A stretch of DNA of 64,000 nt from Microbacterium sp. 1.5R. GTDB taxonomy: Bacteria > Actinomycetota > Actinomycetes > Actinomycetales > Microbacteriaceae. Shown here one piece after another: positions 42,405 through 52,644 of the stretch. Positions within the stretch are counted from its first letter, which is position 1; the number at the start of each line of letters is the position of its first letter. The stretch covers positions 124,001 through 188,000 of the forward strand of contig NZ_CP018151.1 of assembly GCF_001889265.1 (NCBI RefSeq), in the 5' to 3' direction. Made by a program: the position numbers and the translations under genes. Below the pieces are notes generated by a model. It worked only from the letters and a program-made list of their open reading frames with translations. It was not told the DNA's origin and searched no databases.

Positions 42405-44734
42405 GCGCTGACCGGCTCGGTGACCGTGGGGCCGAAGGCGGCGGGCAGGGTGGCCTGCGAACGCTCGCGGATCTCGGCGATCGGCACGGTGAAGACGTCC
42501 TGCACCTCGAGCTTGTCGCCCTCGGAGTCGGTCACGCCGATGCGCATCACCGGGTAGTCGCGGCCTTCGCAGAGTCCGCGGAACTTGACGTCGTCTTCCC
42601 GCGGAACGGTCACGATGACGCGGCCCGTCGACTCCGAGAAGAGGGCGGATGCCGCGTCCACACCGTCGCGCTCGATGATCTCGTTCAGCCAGACGCGTGC
42701 GCCGACGCCGAAGCGCGAGACGCCCTCGGCGAGGGCCTGCGCGAGGCCACCCTCCGACACGTCGTGCGCCGACGAGATCAGCCACTCGTCACGGGCGGCT
42801 CCGAGCAGACCCGCGAGGCGCTTCTCGCCCGCGAGGTCGACCTTCGGGGGCAGTCCGCCGAGGTGCTGGTGCACGGTCTCGGCCCACGCCGAACCCGAGA
42901 GCTCGGTCGAGGTCGTGCCGAGCAGGTAGATGTTCTGACCCTCGTCCTGCCATCCCGAGGGGATGCGGCGCGAGACGTCGTCGATGATGCCGAGCACGCC
43001 GACGAGCGGGGTCGGGTGGATCGGCACGTCGCCGGTCTGGTTGTAGAACGAGACGTTGCCGCCGGTGACCGGGGTGCCGAGTTCGTAGCATCCGTCGGCG
43101 AGACCGTCGACGGTCTGCCCAAACTGCCACATGACCTCGGGGTTCTCGGGAGAGCCGAAGTTCAGGCAGTCGGTGATCGCGGTGGGAACGGCACCCGTGA
43201 CGGCGACGTTGCGGTACGCCTCGGCGAGTGCGAGCTGCGCACCGGCGTACGGGTCGAGCTGGCAGTAGCGTCCGTTGGCGTCGGTCGAGATCGCGAAGCC
43301 GAGTCCCGACTCCTCGTCGACGCGGATCATGCCGGCGTCATCGGGGAACGACAGGGCCGTGTTGCCGAGCACGTAGTAGTCGTACTGGTTGGTGATCCAG
43401 CGGGTATCGGCGAGGTTCGGCGAGGCGACCAGGTCGAGGAACTGCTCGCGAAGCACCTCGGGGTCGTTCGACCGCGGAAGGTTCTCAGCGGCATCCGCCT
43501 GCAGTGCGTCGATCCACGTGGGGTACGCGACCGGGCGGTCGTAGACCGGGCCGTCGACCGCGACGGTCGAGGGGTCGACGTCGACGATGCGCTCGCCCTG
43601 CCAGTCGATGATGAGGCGGCCGTCGCCGGTGACCTCACCGAGGACCGACGTCTCGACGTCCCACTTCTGAACGACGGCGAGGAACGCGTCGAGCTTCTCG
43701 GGAGCGACGATCGCCATCATGCGCTCCTGCGACTCCGACATGAGGATCTCCTCGGCCGTGAGCGACGGGTCGCGCAGCAGCACGTTGTCGAGCGAGACCT
43801 TCATGCCGCTGTTGCCGTTGGCCGCGAGCTCGCTGGTCGCGCACGAGATGCCGGCAGCACCGAGGTCCTGGATCGCCTCGACCAGCTCGTCACGGTACAG
43901 CTCGAGGCAGCACTCGATGAGCACCTTCTCGGCGAACGGGTCGCCCACCTGCACCGCGGGGCGCTTGGTGGGTCCGGTGCTGTCGAACGAGTCGGATGCC
44001 AGGATGCTGGCACCGCCGATGCCGTCGCCGCCCGTGCGGGCGCCGAACAGCACGACCTTGTTGCCGACTCCTGTCGCGTTGGCGAGCTTGAGGTCCTCGT
44101 GGCGGAGCACGCCGACCGCGAGCGCGTTGACGAGCGGGTTGGCCTGGTAGACGGAGTCGAAGACCGTCTCGCCCCCGATGTTCGGCAGACCCAGGCAGTT
44201 GCCGTAGAAGCTGATGCCGCTGGTGACGCCGTGCACGACGCGAGCGGTGTCGGGGTGGTCGATCGCGCCGAAGCGGAGGGCGTCCATGACCGCGACCGGA
44301 CGTGCGCCCATCGAGATGATGTCGCGGACGATGCCGCCGACGCCGGTCGCGGCGCCCTGGAACGGCTCGATGAAGCTGGGGTGGTTGTGGCTCTCGGCCT
44401 TGAAGGTGACGGCCCAGCCCTCGCCGACGTCGATGACGCCCGCGTTCTGGCCCATGCCCACCATGAGGCGTTCCTTCATCTCGTCGGAGACCTTCTGGCC
44501 GAAGCGGCGCAGGTAGTTCTTCGACGACTTGTACGAGCAGTGCTCCGACCACATGACCGAGTACATCGCCAGCTCGCCGGAGGTCGGGCGGCGGCCCAGG
44601 ATCTCCTTGATGCGGGCGTACTCGTCGTCCTTGAGGCCCAGCGCTGCGTACGGCTGCTCCTTCTCCGGAGTCGCGGTGGCGTTCTCGACGGAGTCGGGGA
44701 CGTGCTTGTGGGCAGGTGCAGGGGCGGTGGTCAC
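42401..44734 (-). CDS. purL: Phosphoribosylformylglycinamidine synthase subunit PurL
   Basis: A 777-residue small-type PurL that converts FGAR, ATP and glutamine-derived ammonia to FGAM in purine synthesis, together with PurQ and PurS (not in this window). Visible are the catalytic [18 protein letters not shown]-like nucleotide motifs (GGDGIGGAS), [14 protein letters not shown] and [14 protein letters not shown]. The GTG at 44734 is five bases after AGGAG; a GTG two codons earlier is less well placed. A small membrane-protein gene overlaps its stop. Confidence 0.96.
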   Translation of the reverse strand: MTTAPAPAHKHVPDSVENATATPEKEQPYAALGLKDDEYARIKEILGRRPTSGELAMYSVMWSEHCSYKSSKNYLRRFGQKVSDEMKERLMVGMGQNAGVIDVGEGWAVTFKAESHNHPSFIEPFQGAATGVGGIVRDIISMGARPVAVMDALRFGAIDHPDTARVVHGVTSGISFYGNCLGLPNIGGETVFDSVYQANPLVNALAVGVLRHEDLKLANATGVGNKVVLFGARTGGDGIGGASILASDSFDSTGPTKRPAVQVGDPFAEKVLIECCLELYRDELVEAIQDLGAAGISCATSELAANGNSGMKVSLDNVLLRDPSLTAEEILMSESQERMMAIVAPEKLDAFLAVVQKWDVETSVLGEVTGDGRLIIDWQGERIVDVDPSTVAVDGPVYDRPVAYPTWIDALQADAAENLPRSNDPEVLREQFLDLVASPNLADTRWITNQYDYYVLGNTALSFPDDAGMIRVDEESGLGFAISTDANGRYCQLDPYAGAQLALAEAYRNVAVTGAVPTAITDCLNFGSPENPEVMWQFGQTVDGLADGCYELGTPVTGGNVSFYNQTGDVPIHPTPLVGVLGIIDDVSRRIPSGWQDEGQNIYLLGTTSTELSGSAWAETVHQHLGGLPPKVDLAGEKRLAGLLGAARDEWLISSAHDVSEGGLAQALAEGVSRFGVGARVWLNEIIERDGVDAASALFSESTGRVIVTVPREDDVKFRGLCEGRDYPVMRIGVTDSEGDKLEVQDVFTVPIAEIRERSQATLPAAFGPTVTEPVSA

Positions 44735-44818
44735 GCGCACTCCTAGATGAGGGGCCGGCGGGGCATGGCCAGTCTACCGGGGGATGCCGTGGCCATCGGC
44801 CCGGACGGACTGCGGGGT

Positions 44819-45502
44819 CTACGTCAGGAGCGGCCCGAGCTCCCGTGCAGCCGCGATGAGGGAGAGCGCGATCGAGTCGGAGCTGTCGATCTGCCGGCGC
44901 GGGCCCGAGTAGGAGAGCGCTCCGGCGAGCGTGCCGGAGGCATCGGTGATCGGCGCGACCAGGCAGCCGCGCTGACCGTCGCGGGCGCGGATCACCCCCT
45001 GCGAGCGGAGTTCGGAGACCAGGTCACCGGCGGCGGTCTCCCCGCGCACGACCAGGGGCAGCAGGCCGAGGGCGTAGCGGGTGGGCTCCTGCTGCAGGCC
45101 CTGCCGATTCGAGAGGGGGAAGTCGGGGTCCTCATCGGCGACGACGACCCGGTCGTCACGATAGAGCACGAGGTGGATGCCGCCCCTCGCGCTCGCCCTG
45201 GTGCGCTCGAGCACGTCCCGTGCGGCGCGCGGGATGCGTTCGACGCCGATGCTGCCGGCCAGCAGCGCCACCTTCGTGCCCAGGGCGAATCCGGTGAGAT
45301 CCGGCGTCCGGACGAGGTACTCGTCCTGCACCAGCAGGTTGAGCAGGCGATAGGTGGTCGCACGCGGCATCCCGAGCCGCTCGGCCAGCTGCCGCGCTGT
45401 GACGCCGGCACCCATCGCAGCGACGGCCTCCAGCATCGACAGTGCGCTGTGGATGGCGGCGGGCTGTCGGGCCGTGATCGATACCGCGTCGCCAGCCGTC
45501 AT
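44819..45502 (-). CDS. IclR family transcriptional regulator
   Basis: A 227-residue regulator with an N-terminal winged helix (about 14-70, ALSMLEAVAAMGAGVTARQLAERLGMPRATTYRLL) and an IclR effector domain (about 80-225). ATG 45502 overlaps the permease stop (ATGA), so regulator and permease are one leftward operon. It is likely to control this permease and the divergent amine-oxidation operon through repeats at 47070-47150 (inferred). Confidence 0.87.
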   Translation of the reverse strand: MTAGDAVSITARQPAAIHSALSMLEAVAAMGAGVTARQLAERLGMPRATTYRLLNLLVQDEYLVRTPDLTGFALGTKVALLAGSIGVERIPRAARDVLERTRASARGGIHLVLYRDDRVVVADEDPDFPLSNRQGLQQEPTRYALGLLPLVVRGETAAGDLVSELRSQGVIRARDGQRGCLVAPITDASGTLAGALSYSGPRRQIDSSDSIALSLIAAARELGPLLT

Positions 45503-47010
45503 CCGTCGGCGTCCCCCGGTTCGCCCCGGTGTGCGCTGCCGCCGCCGGTGCGGGCCACGCCGCCGAGAACGTGGGCGGCGACCGGCTCGTCGTAGCGCCC
45601 GACCTCGCCGAGAGGCGAGCGCCGTCGCCACCGGATCAGTACCGCGGCGATCAGGGCGAAGCCGAGGGCGAACCAGACCCCGGGGTTTCCCGCGGCCGCC
45701 TCCGCGACGAGATAGACCGTCAGGCATGCCGCAAGCGCCGCCGCCGCGCTGACGGCGGCGATGATGGAACCGACGGTGACCTCCCCGATACGGCGCAAGA
45801 ACAGGGGAGCGGCGATGCAGACCAGCACGTAGGCGACGATGTAGCCCGCTGCCGAGATCAGCAGGACGGCCTTCATCGCGTCCCACGGTGATACGCCGGC
45901 CGCGACGATCACGAGCGGTGCGAGGACGATCGGCGGGACCGCGACGACGACCGCGCCGATCGGGGTGCCGTGGCGCCCGTGCGTGCGGCCGAGTCGGGCG
46001 GGGAGGACACCGTCGCGGGCGAGCGCGAACACGATACGGGTGAGAGCGGTCGTCGAGGCGATCGCGCAGGCCAGACCCGAGGTGGCGATGCCGACGTCCG
46101 CCACGGCGGCCCATGCGGAGAGGCCGAAACGCGACGCGAGATCGTCGAGGAGCGCGACCGATGCCGTCCCCCCGATCGCGGCGGCTCCTGCGATCTGCGT
46201 GTAGGCGGCGATGAGGTAGAACACTCCGGCGACGCCGACGCTCCACACGATGGCGCGAGGGATGTTCTTCAGCGGCGAGCGGGCCTCGACGCCGAGCGTC
46301 GCGGAGCTCTCGAACCCCACGAACGCCGTGATCGCGAGAACGGCACCGCCGGCGACGCCGGCCACGGAGATGCCGTCGGCCGAGAAGATCGCCGCCGGTT
46401 GGAGCGGCCCGATGTGCACGAGGAGCACGATCATCAGAGACAGGATCAGCGCGACGGAGATGAGTTCGACGACGAGTGCGACCCGGGATGAGAGGCGGAT
46501 GCCGCGCACGAGGACGATCGTGAGCACCGCTGCTTCGACGACGAGAGCGCCCAGGGCGATCGGCGTCGCGGCGAGCTGAGGCCACAGTCGGGTCACGAGC
46601 ATGGTCGCATAATGGGCGCCGCCCAGAAGAGCGAAGATCGAGATGAAGGCATACCCGACGAGGATCGCTGCACCGGTCGCGAGTCCGCCCGCCGCGCCGA
46701 GTCCGCGCGCCGCGTAGGTGTACAGGGAGCCGCTGGCGGCGAACCGACGAGTGAACTGGTTGATCGTCCGAGCGACCAGGAACGTGATGATCATGGCGAG
46801 GGCCATCACGAGCACGGTGGCGCCGCCCGCCAGGTCCGCCACCAGCAGCACCGCCATCGCCGAGGCGGCGGCTGGGGCGACGGCCGCGACCGATTGCGCG
46901 AGGATGTCGGCGAAACCCACCGTGTGTCTGTCCAGTCCGTGCAACGGCGAGCGGGCGGCGAACGAGCGCACGGTCTGCGGGCGCTCGATCGCCTCTTCCA
47001 GTGCAGACAT
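45499..47010 (-). CDS. APC family amino acid/amine permease
   Basis: A 503-residue transporter with about twelve membrane helices. The APC pattern includes a TM1 region SVAAVAPAAASAMAV, the TM6 region ITAFVGFESSATLGVEARSP and RIVFALARDGVLPA. GGAGG lies just before the ATG. It shares an operon with the IclR regulator and is divergent from a second APC permease. The substrate is probably an amino acid or amine, judging from the neighbouring oxidase and RidA genes. Confidence 0.88.
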   Translation of the reverse strand: MSALEEAIERPQTVRSFAARSPLHGLDRHTVGFADILAQSVAAVAPAAASAMAVLLVADLAGGATVLVMALAMIITFLVARTINQFTRRFAASGSLYTYAARGLGAAGGLATGAAILVGYAFISIFALLGGAHYATMLVTRLWPQLAATPIALGALVVEAAVLTIVLVRGIRLSSRVALVVELISVALILSLMIVLLVHIGPLQPAAIFSADGISVAGVAGGAVLAITAFVGFESSATLGVEARSPLKNIPRAIVWSVGVAGVFYLIAAYTQIAGAAAIGGTASVALLDDLASRFGLSAWAAVADVGIATSGLACAIASTTALTRIVFALARDGVLPARLGRTHGRHGTPIGAVVVAVPPIVLAPLVIVAAGVSPWDAMKAVLLISAAGYIVAYVLVCIAAPLFLRRIGEVTVGSIIAAVSAAAALAACLTVYLVAEAAAGNPGVWFALGFALIAAVLIRWRRRSPLGEVGRYDEPVAAHVLGGVARTGGGSAHRGEPGDADG

Positions 47011-47069
47011 GGGGCCTCCGCCTGTCTCGTGATGGGAGGAGGCTACGAGCGGCCTGTTGCCGGAGCGCG

Positions 47070-47150
47070 TCTGCGATGTTTCACGCAGATGTCACCCGAA
47101 TGAGACGGCCGGAGTTCGGGCGTCCCGTTCGCGGCGAACGCAGACGTCAC
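47070..47150. promoter_or_regulatory. Candidate IclR operators between divergent permease operons
   Basis: TCTGCG-N8-CGCAGA (47070-47089) is an inverted repeat. ACGCAGAyGTCAC occurs twice as a direct repeat (47083-47095 and 47138-47150), 55 bp apart. Both lie in the 220-bp gap between the IclR/APC operon and the APC-oxidase operon. The assignment to IclR is inferred. Confidence 0.5.
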
Positions 47151-47230
47151 TCCGGCGAGACGGGTGGGAAATCCCGCCGCGGCAGGGTGGGGGAACCGCT
47201 CCACTCCGCTTCTCTCAGAAGGGTTTGCAC

Positions 47231-48703
47231 ATGGTCCAGATTCAACCCAGCGCCACCGAGACCTCCCCGAAGAAGGTCCTGTCGGGATCGCTCGGTGCTA
47301 CCGCGATCGTCTTCATGGTGGTCGCCGCCGCCTCGCCCCTGACTGTCATCGGCGGGTCCGCCCCACTCGGCATCCTGCTCGGCAACGGGGCGGGCTTCCC
47401 GGCGCTGTATGCGATCAGCGCCGTCGTTCTCGTGCTCTTCGCCGTCGGCGTCTCCGCGATGGCCAAGCACGTCCCCAACCCCGGGGCGTTCTTCACCTAC
47501 GTCGGATACGGCCTCGGACGCTCGACCGGTCTCGCGTCCGCCTGGATCGCGATGCTCACGTATACGACGATCCAGGTGTCCGTGTACGGGTACATGGGCT
47601 ACGTGCTGAGCTTCACTTTCGAGGGGTTCGGCATCACGCTCCCGTGGTGGCTGTACTCGATCGCCGTCGTCGCGCTCGTCGGGTTCCTCGGCTATCGCCA
47701 CATCGATCTGTCCAGCAAAGTGCTCGGCGTCCTGCTCTGCGCCGAGGTCGGAATCGTCCTCCTTCTCGTAGCGGCGGTCGTGATCTCCGGCGGCCCTGAA
47801 GGTCTGAGCCTGGCTCCGTTCGAGCCGAAGAACGTCGCGAGCGGCTCCCCCGGCGTCGGCCTCATGATGGCGATCGCCGCCTTCATCGGGTTCGAGGCGA
47901 CCGCCGTCTTCCGCAGCGAGGCGCGCGATCCCGACCGCACGATCCCCCGCGCCACCTATATGGCCGTGATCGGCGTCGGCGTGTTCTACACGCTCGCCTC
48001 ATGGGGCCTCGTCATGGCGTGGGGTCCCTCGAACATCCTGGAGGAGGCCGCGGCCGACCCGGGAACGCTCATCCTCCGCACGATGTCGGCGTACCTCGGC
48101 GCCACCGGCGAGATCATCACGAACATCCTCCTCATCACCGCGATGTTCGCCTGCGTGCTGTCGTTCCACAACGTCGTCGCCCGTTACCAGTACTCCATGT
48201 CAGGCGCCGGCGTGCTGCCCGACCGGGTGGGCGCCGTGCACCCCCGGCACATGTCTCCGCACGTGTCCTCGCTCGTGCAGAGCATCACCGCGATCGTCCT
48301 CGTCGCGCTGTTCGCCGTTCTGCAGCTCGACCCGGTGCTGCAGGTGTTCACCTGGTTCGCCGGGGTCGCGACCGTGGCGATCGCCCTCCTGATGGCGGTC
48401 ACCTCGATCGCGGTCATCGTCTACTTCGCGAGGACACGCAAGGACCGGAGGATCTGGAACACCGTGATCGCCCCCGTGCTCGGTTTCATCGGCCTGGTGC
48501 TCTCCGTGGTCATGATCGTCGTCTACTTCCCGATCATGGTCGGCGATGCGGATGCCACAGGCGCGCCCGTGTTCGGCGCGGTCAGCTGGAGTCTGCTCGG
48601 GCTGGTGATCGTCTTCCCCCTCATCGGGTACGCCCAGGCCGCGTGGATCAGAGCCCGCCGGCCCGCGGCATACGTCAAGCTCACCGACGCCATCGCCGGC
48701 TGA
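47231..48703 (+). CDS. APC family amino acid/amine permease
   Basis: A 490-residue transporter with about twelve membrane helices. Family segments are MVVAAASPLTVIGGSAPLG (TM1), MMAIAAFIGFEATAVFRSEARDPDRTIPRA (TM6) and RYQYSMSGAGVLPDRVGAVHP. ATG 47231 has AGAAGG upstream; the longer frame lacks a start signal. It opens an operon with an ornithine-cyclodeaminase-like protein, an FAD oxidase and a RidA protein, so it probably imports the amine or amino acid they degrade. Confidence 0.9.
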   Translation: MVQIQPSATETSPKKVLSGSLGATAIVFMVVAAASPLTVIGGSAPLGILLGNGAGFPALYAISAVVLVLFAVGVSAMAKHVPNPGAFFTYVGYGLGRSTGLASAWIAMLTYTTIQVSVYGYMGYVLSFTFEGFGITLPWWLYSIAVVALVGFLGYRHIDLSSKVLGVLLCAEVGIVLLLVAAVVISGGPEGLSLAPFEPKNVASGSPGVGLMMAIAAFIGFEATAVFRSEARDPDRTIPRATYMAVIGVGVFYTLASWGLVMAWGPSNILEEAAADPGTLILRTMSAYLGATGEIITNILLITAMFACVLSFHNVVARYQYSMSGAGVLPDRVGAVHPRHMSPHVSSLVQSITAIVLVALFAVLQLDPVLQVFTWFAGVATVAIALLMAVTSIAVIVYFARTRKDRRIWNTVIAPVLGFIGLVLSVVMIVVYFPIMVGDADATGAPVFGAVSWSLLGLVIVFPLIGYAQAAWIRARRPAAYVKLTDAIAG

Positions 48704-48711
48704 GGCGCACC

Positions 48712-49902
48712 ATGAGCGCGACCGACACACTCTCCCCCACCCCCTCGACGAGAAGGACCGACATGCCCCTGCCCCACGTGGATTTCCTCTACCTCTCCGA
48801 AGCCGACATGATCGCGGCCGGAGTGACCGATATGCACCAGTGCGTCGACACCATGGAGGAGATGTTCGCACTGTTCGCCGCCGGCGACTACCGCATGACC
48901 GGTGAGAGCAACGACTCGCACGGCGCGATGATGACGTTCCCTGAGGCGTCGCCGTTCCCGAACATGCCGGTGCCCACTGAGGACCGACGGTTCATGGCGA
49001 TGCCGGCGTACCTCGGCGGAGACTTCCAGACGACTGGCGTCAAGTGGTACGGATCCAACATCGCCAACCGCGAGAAGGGTCTGCCGCGGTCGATCCTCAT
49101 GTTCACGCTCAACGACACCGACACCGGGGCGCCACTCGCGTTCATGTCGGCGAACCTGCTGTCGGCATACCGGACCGGCGCCGTGCCGGGGGTCGGTGCG
49201 CGGCACTTCGCCCGCAAGGACTCGCGCGTCGCGGGGATCGCCGGGCCCGGCGTCATGGCACGTACGGTGCTCCTGGCCTTCATGGATGCGTGCCCGCTGA
49301 TCGACACGCTGAAGGTCAAGGGGCGAGGGGCGGAGAGCCTCGCGCGCTTCCAGGAGTGGGTGCGCGAGGAGTTCCCGACGATCACCACGATCGAAGTCGT
49401 CGACTCGATCGAAGACGTCGTCCGGGGCAGCGACCTGGTGAGCTTCTGCACCACGGGCACCGGTGCCGGCGGCTCGGAGAGCTACCCCACGATCCAGCGG
49501 GAGTGGATCACGCCGGGGGCGTTCTTCGCGATGCCGTCCCTGTGCAACACCGACGACTCGCTGCTGGACAGCGACATCACGAAGGTCGTCGATGCGTACG
49601 GGTTGTACGAGACCTGGTACGAGGAGTTCCCGAAGCCGTCGTTCGAGTACATTCCGATGGTCGGGCAGAGGTGGATGGATCTCGTGAAGGCCGGGGAGCT
49701 CTCACGTGACGAGCTCGTCGACATCGGCGATGTCGTCTCCGGAAAGCGGCCCGGTCGGCAGAGCGACGACGAGATCGTCATCATGTCGGTCGGCGGGATG
49801 CCGGTGGAGGACGTCGCGTGGGGGACGAAGGTGTATCGCAACGCCCTTGAGCGCGGCATCGGCCAGAAGCTGAACCTGTGGACCGAGCCGGCTCTCGCAT
49901 GA
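48712..49902 (+). CDS. Ornithine cyclodeaminase/mu-crystallin family protein
   Basis: A 396-residue Rossmann-type protein of the ornithine cyclodeaminase/mu-crystallin group. The dinucleotide-binding turn is VAGIAGPGVMART (about 176-188), and FMAMPAYLGG and SANLLSAYRTGAVPG are typical of the family. Close relatives in actinobacteria are annotated as tyramine oxidase subunit B, which suits the adjacent FAD oxidase. The start at 48712 has GAGG upstream and lies 8 bp from the permease stop; an ATG at 48763 with AGAAGG is a good alternative. Its stop overlaps the oxidase start. Confidence 0.82.
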   Translation: MSATDTLSPTPSTRRTDMPLPHVDFLYLSEADMIAAGVTDMHQCVDTMEEMFALFAAGDYRMTGESNDSHGAMMTFPEASPFPNMPVPTEDRRFMAMPAYLGGDFQTTGVKWYGSNIANREKGLPRSILMFTLNDTDTGAPLAFMSANLLSAYRTGAVPGVGARHFARKDSRVAGIAGPGVMARTVLLAFMDACPLIDTLKVKGRGAESLARFQEWVREEFPTITTIEVVDSIEDVVRGSDLVSFCTTGTGAGGSESYPTIQREWITPGAFFAMPSLCNTDDSLLDSDITKVVDAYGLYETWYEEFPKPSFEYIPMVGQRWMDLVKAGELSRDELVDIGDVVSGKRPGRQSDDEIVIMSVGGMPVEDVAWGTKVYRNALERGIGQKLNLWTEPALA

Positions 49903-51110
49903 GTGCGGCAGAGGTCATCCGGACCGTCGACGTCGCGGTGGTGGGTGCAGGCTCCATGGGATCGATGGCGCTGTGGCACCTCGCGAGATCGACGGGGATG
50001 TCCGTGCTGGGCATCGAGCAGTACGGACCGGCGCACGGCCACGCGGCATTCGCCGGCGAGTCGCGTCTGTTCCGTGCGGCGAACAAGGAGGGCGCGCTCT
50101 ACACGGCCGCTGCTCTCGAGGCCAGGGCGCTGTGGACCGAGCTGGAGCGTGAGACCGGCCGCCAGCTGCTGCTGAAGACCGGCGTCCTCGCGATCGCGCC
50201 GGAGGGTCATCCCTTCCTCGAGTCCACGCAGCGGTCGATCGTGGAGGGCGATCTGCCGCACCGGTTCCTCGATGCCGCAGAGCTCCGCCGGGAGTATCCG
50301 CAGTTCACCGTCGAGGACGGCGACATCGGGATCATGGACCTGCTGGGCGGCGGCTTGCGCTCGGAGCTGGCGGTGGCGACCGCGCAGCGGGCCGCGATCA
50401 GGCGCGGGGCGGAGATCCTGTACAACACTCCGGTGCTCGGCATCGATGAGCACGAGAGCGGTGTCGTGATCTCGACATCCGAGGGGATCGTCCACGCGCA
50501 GAAGGTGATCGTGACGACCGGTGCGTGGACGACGAGGATCGTGCCGGAGGTGCGCGATCTGGTGAGCGCCATCGCCATACCGCTCACGTGGTTCATGCCG
50601 GAGGACATCAGCCAGTTCACCCCGGACCGCTTCCCATGCTGGATGCGGGACCTGGACGGCGACCATGCCTTCGGCGTCCCCACACTCGACGGCTACTCGG
50701 TCAAGATCGCCCCCACGACCCGCATCGACACGATCGAGGACCCCGACACAGATCCCCGCGATCTGTCGCGTGAGCAACTGCGGAGATGCACGGCGATCGC
50801 CACCCGGATGTTCCCCGGCATCCTTCCCGAGGTGGTCCGGTCGTCCATCCACCCGGAATCGGCGACGGCCGATCATGTCCCGATCCTCGACGTCTCCGAG
50901 TCGGGCCGGACCATCATCGGAGCCGGATTCTCCGGCAACGGCTTCAAGTTCTCGCCCGCCTACGGGCGAGTGTTGGCGCAACTCGCCGAGAGCGGGTCGA
51001 GCGCGCTGCAGCACCCCCTGTTCACGCTCGGTCACCACCGGCGTCGTGCTCAGGCGCGCGCCGACGATCTTGTCCTCGCAGACGACTATCCGGTCCTCCA
51101 GGGCCACTGA
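49899..51110 (+). CDS. FAD-dependent amine/amino-acid oxidase (SolA/monomeric sarcosine oxidase-like)
   Basis: A 403-residue DAO-family flavoprotein. The FAD motif VVGAGSMGSMALWHLA lies at about 11-26. GEQYG-like and ESRLFR segments, and C-terminal GAGFSGNGFKFSP near 350, match N-methyltryptophan and sarcosine oxidases. It would oxidise a primary or secondary amine to an imine with H2O2. The ATG overlaps the upstream stop. The next gene encodes RidA, which hydrolyses imines. The exact substrate is not readable from sequence. Confidence 0.87.
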   Translation: MSAAEVIRTVDVAVVGAGSMGSMALWHLARSTGMSVLGIEQYGPAHGHAAFAGESRLFRAANKEGALYTAAALEARALWTELERETGRQLLLKTGVLAIAPEGHPFLESTQRSIVEGDLPHRFLDAAELRREYPQFTVEDGDIGIMDLLGGGLRSELAVATAQRAAIRRGAEILYNTPVLGIDEHESGVVISTSEGIVHAQKVIVTTGAWTTRIVPEVRDLVSAIAIPLTWFMPEDISQFTPDRFPCWMRDLDGDHAFGVPTLDGYSVKIAPTTRIDTIEDPDTDPRDLSREQLRRCTAIATRMFPGILPEVVRSSIHPESATADHVPILDVSESGRTIIGAGFSGNGFKFSPAYGRVLAQLAESGSSALQHPLFTLGHHRRRAQARADDLVLADDYPVLQGH

Positions 51111-51127
51111 CACGAAAGACGGAACCG

Positions 51128-51538
51128 TTGATAATCACCAGCGTGAAGAGCGGCAGCAAGTTCGAGACCCTCGCAAGCTATTCGCGGGCCGTCGCGATCG
51201 GCGACTGGATCTTCGTCTCGAACACCGCCGGCATCGATTACGAGACCAGGACCCTGCCGGACACGGCGGCAGAGCAGCTGCGTCTCGCGATCGCCACCGT
51301 CGCGCGGGCGCTCGCCGCCGTGGATTCATCGCTCTCCGATGTCGTCCGGATCCAGGTCTTCGTTCCGGATGCGTCCGATCAGAACGAGACGATCGAAGTG
51401 CTCGGCGAGGAGTTCCGCGGCATCGACCCGGCACTCACCATGACGCGCAGCCCGCTCGCGGGCGAGTACAAGGCCGAGATCGAGGTGACCGCGCACCGCG
51501 GGGCGGGGGCGGCGAGGCGCACGCAGATCGATCTGTGA
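51128..51538 (+). CDS. RidA family imine deaminase
   Basis: A 136-residue RidA/YjgF protein. Family parts are SRAVAIGDWIFVSNTAG, an AEQLRLAIATVARALAA helix and VVRIQVFVPD. RidA proteins hydrolyse reactive imines and enamines, the expected product of the preceding FAD oxidase. The start is probably the TTG at 51128; a GTG at 51143 would remove five residues. The normal Arg in the RidA active-site strand is replaced by the local context IQVFVPDAS, so activity should be viewed with care. Confidence 0.85.
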   Translation: MIITSVKSGSKFETLASYSRAVAIGDWIFVSNTAGIDYETRTLPDTAAEQLRLAIATVARALAAVDSSLSDVVRIQVFVPDASDQNETIEVLGEEFRGIDPALTMTRSPLAGEYKAEIEVTAHRGAGAARRTQIDL

Positions 51539-51587
51539 GCACTCGGCGACTCGGAGTGCGGGGTCTCGGATACGGTCAGGCCTGACC
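51539..51587. terminator. Paired hairpins between convergent genes
   Basis: GCACTC-N9-GAGTGC (51539-51559) directly follows the RidA stop, and GGTCAGGCCTGACC (51574-51587) is a perfect 14-bp palindrome just before the WYL regulator stop. Together they may end transcription from both sides. Confidence 0.6.
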
Positions 51588-51590
51588 CGG

Positions 51591-52544
51591 TCAGCGGGCC
51601 TCGCCCGCGCCGGACAGGCGTCGCGAGAGGGCGGTCGCGGCGTCCGCCAGCGCGGGCGGTCCGACGACGCGGAACGGCGCGTCGAAGCGGGCGATCGACG
51701 CGAGGATGCCGACCCACGACCACGATCCGAGGGTCACGCGGCACGAGGTCTCGTCGATCGGCTCGACGGTGCCGTCGCGGCCGATCCAGTGCGCCACCTC
51801 GCGGGCGGGCAGATCGAGCACGAGCTCTCCGATGCACGGCCAGTGGTCTGCGGCATCCGATCCCTTCGCCCGAGCTGCGAGGTAGGTCTGGGCGTCGGCG
51901 GCGGGCAGCTCGCGTGGCGTGAAAGCGGGGCCGGTCGGGATGCGCGGTGTCATCCGGTCGAGTCGGAAGGTGCGCCAGTCATCGGCCTCGAGGTCCCAGG
52001 CGAGCAGGTACCAGCGGCCCTCCCGGGCGACGACCGCGTGGGGCTCGGTGCGCCGCGCCGGGCGGTCATGGTTCTCTCCGTAATCGAAGCGCAGCACGTG
52101 GTGGTCTCGCACCGCACCGCTGACGGCTTCGAGCACCGCCGGATCCACGCGCGTCTCGTTCTCGACCCCGGCGAAGCGGATGCCGTCGACCCGGTGCCGC
52201 AGGCGCGACGGCATCACCTGGCGCACGGTGGCCAGCGCACGAGCCGCGCCCTCGTCGATGTCGATCCCCGTGGCCGGCACGCTCTGCAGCGCGACGGCGA
52301 TCGCGACGGCCTGCTCGTCGTCGAAGAGCAGCGGCGGCAGCTCGGAACCGGCGGCGAGGCGGTATCCGCCGTCGGGGCCCTTGATCGCGCTGATGCGGTA
52401 GCCGAGCTCGCGCAGTCGGTCGACGTCTCGTCGCACCGTGCGGGGTGTGACGTCGAGGCGGTCGGCGAGCACCTGCCCCGGCCAATCGCGAGCCGTCTGC
52501 AGCAGGGACAGCAGGGCGAGCATGCGAGAGGAGCTGCCGGTCAT
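51591..52544 (-). CDS. WYL domain transcriptional regulator (YafY type)
   Basis: A 317-residue regulator with an HTH_11-type winged helix (about 5-60, DRLDVTPRTVRRDVDRLRELGY) and a WYL domain (about 135-215, with GRWYLLAWDLEADDWRTFRLDRM). A C-terminal WCX-like segment follows. WYL domains bind ligands or nucleic acid ends. The ATG has GGAGTC upstream. It is divergent from the VOC protein gene, a common pairing in actinobacteria, and probably controls it. Confidence 0.88.
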   Translation of the reverse strand: MTGSSSRMLALLSLLQTARDWPGQVLADRLDVTPRTVRRDVDRLRELGYRISAIKGPDGGYRLAAGSELPPLLFDDEQAVAIAVALQSVPATGIDIDEGAARALATVRQVMPSRLRHRVDGIRFAGVENETRVDPAVLEAVSGAVRDHHVLRFDYGENHDRPARRTEPHAVVAREGRWYLLAWDLEADDWRTFRLDRMTPRIPTGPAFTPRELPAADAQTYLAARAKGSDAADHWPCIGELVLDLPAREVAHWIGRDGTVEPIDETSCRVTLGSWSWVGILASIARFDAPFRVVGPPALADAATALSRRLSGAGEAR

Positions 52545-52644
52545 GACTCCATTGTGCTCGGAGTAGAGGACCGAAACTGACCTCTTCTGCTGTGAGTGTT
52601 GGTCTCACCGGCATCCGCCGCCCACACAGATCCGAGGAGATCCC

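Noticed and set aside
47057..47230. N-terminal extension of the second APC permease
   Set aside because: The frame crosses the operator-like repeats and lacks a ribosome site; homologous APC proteins begin near the ATG at 47231.
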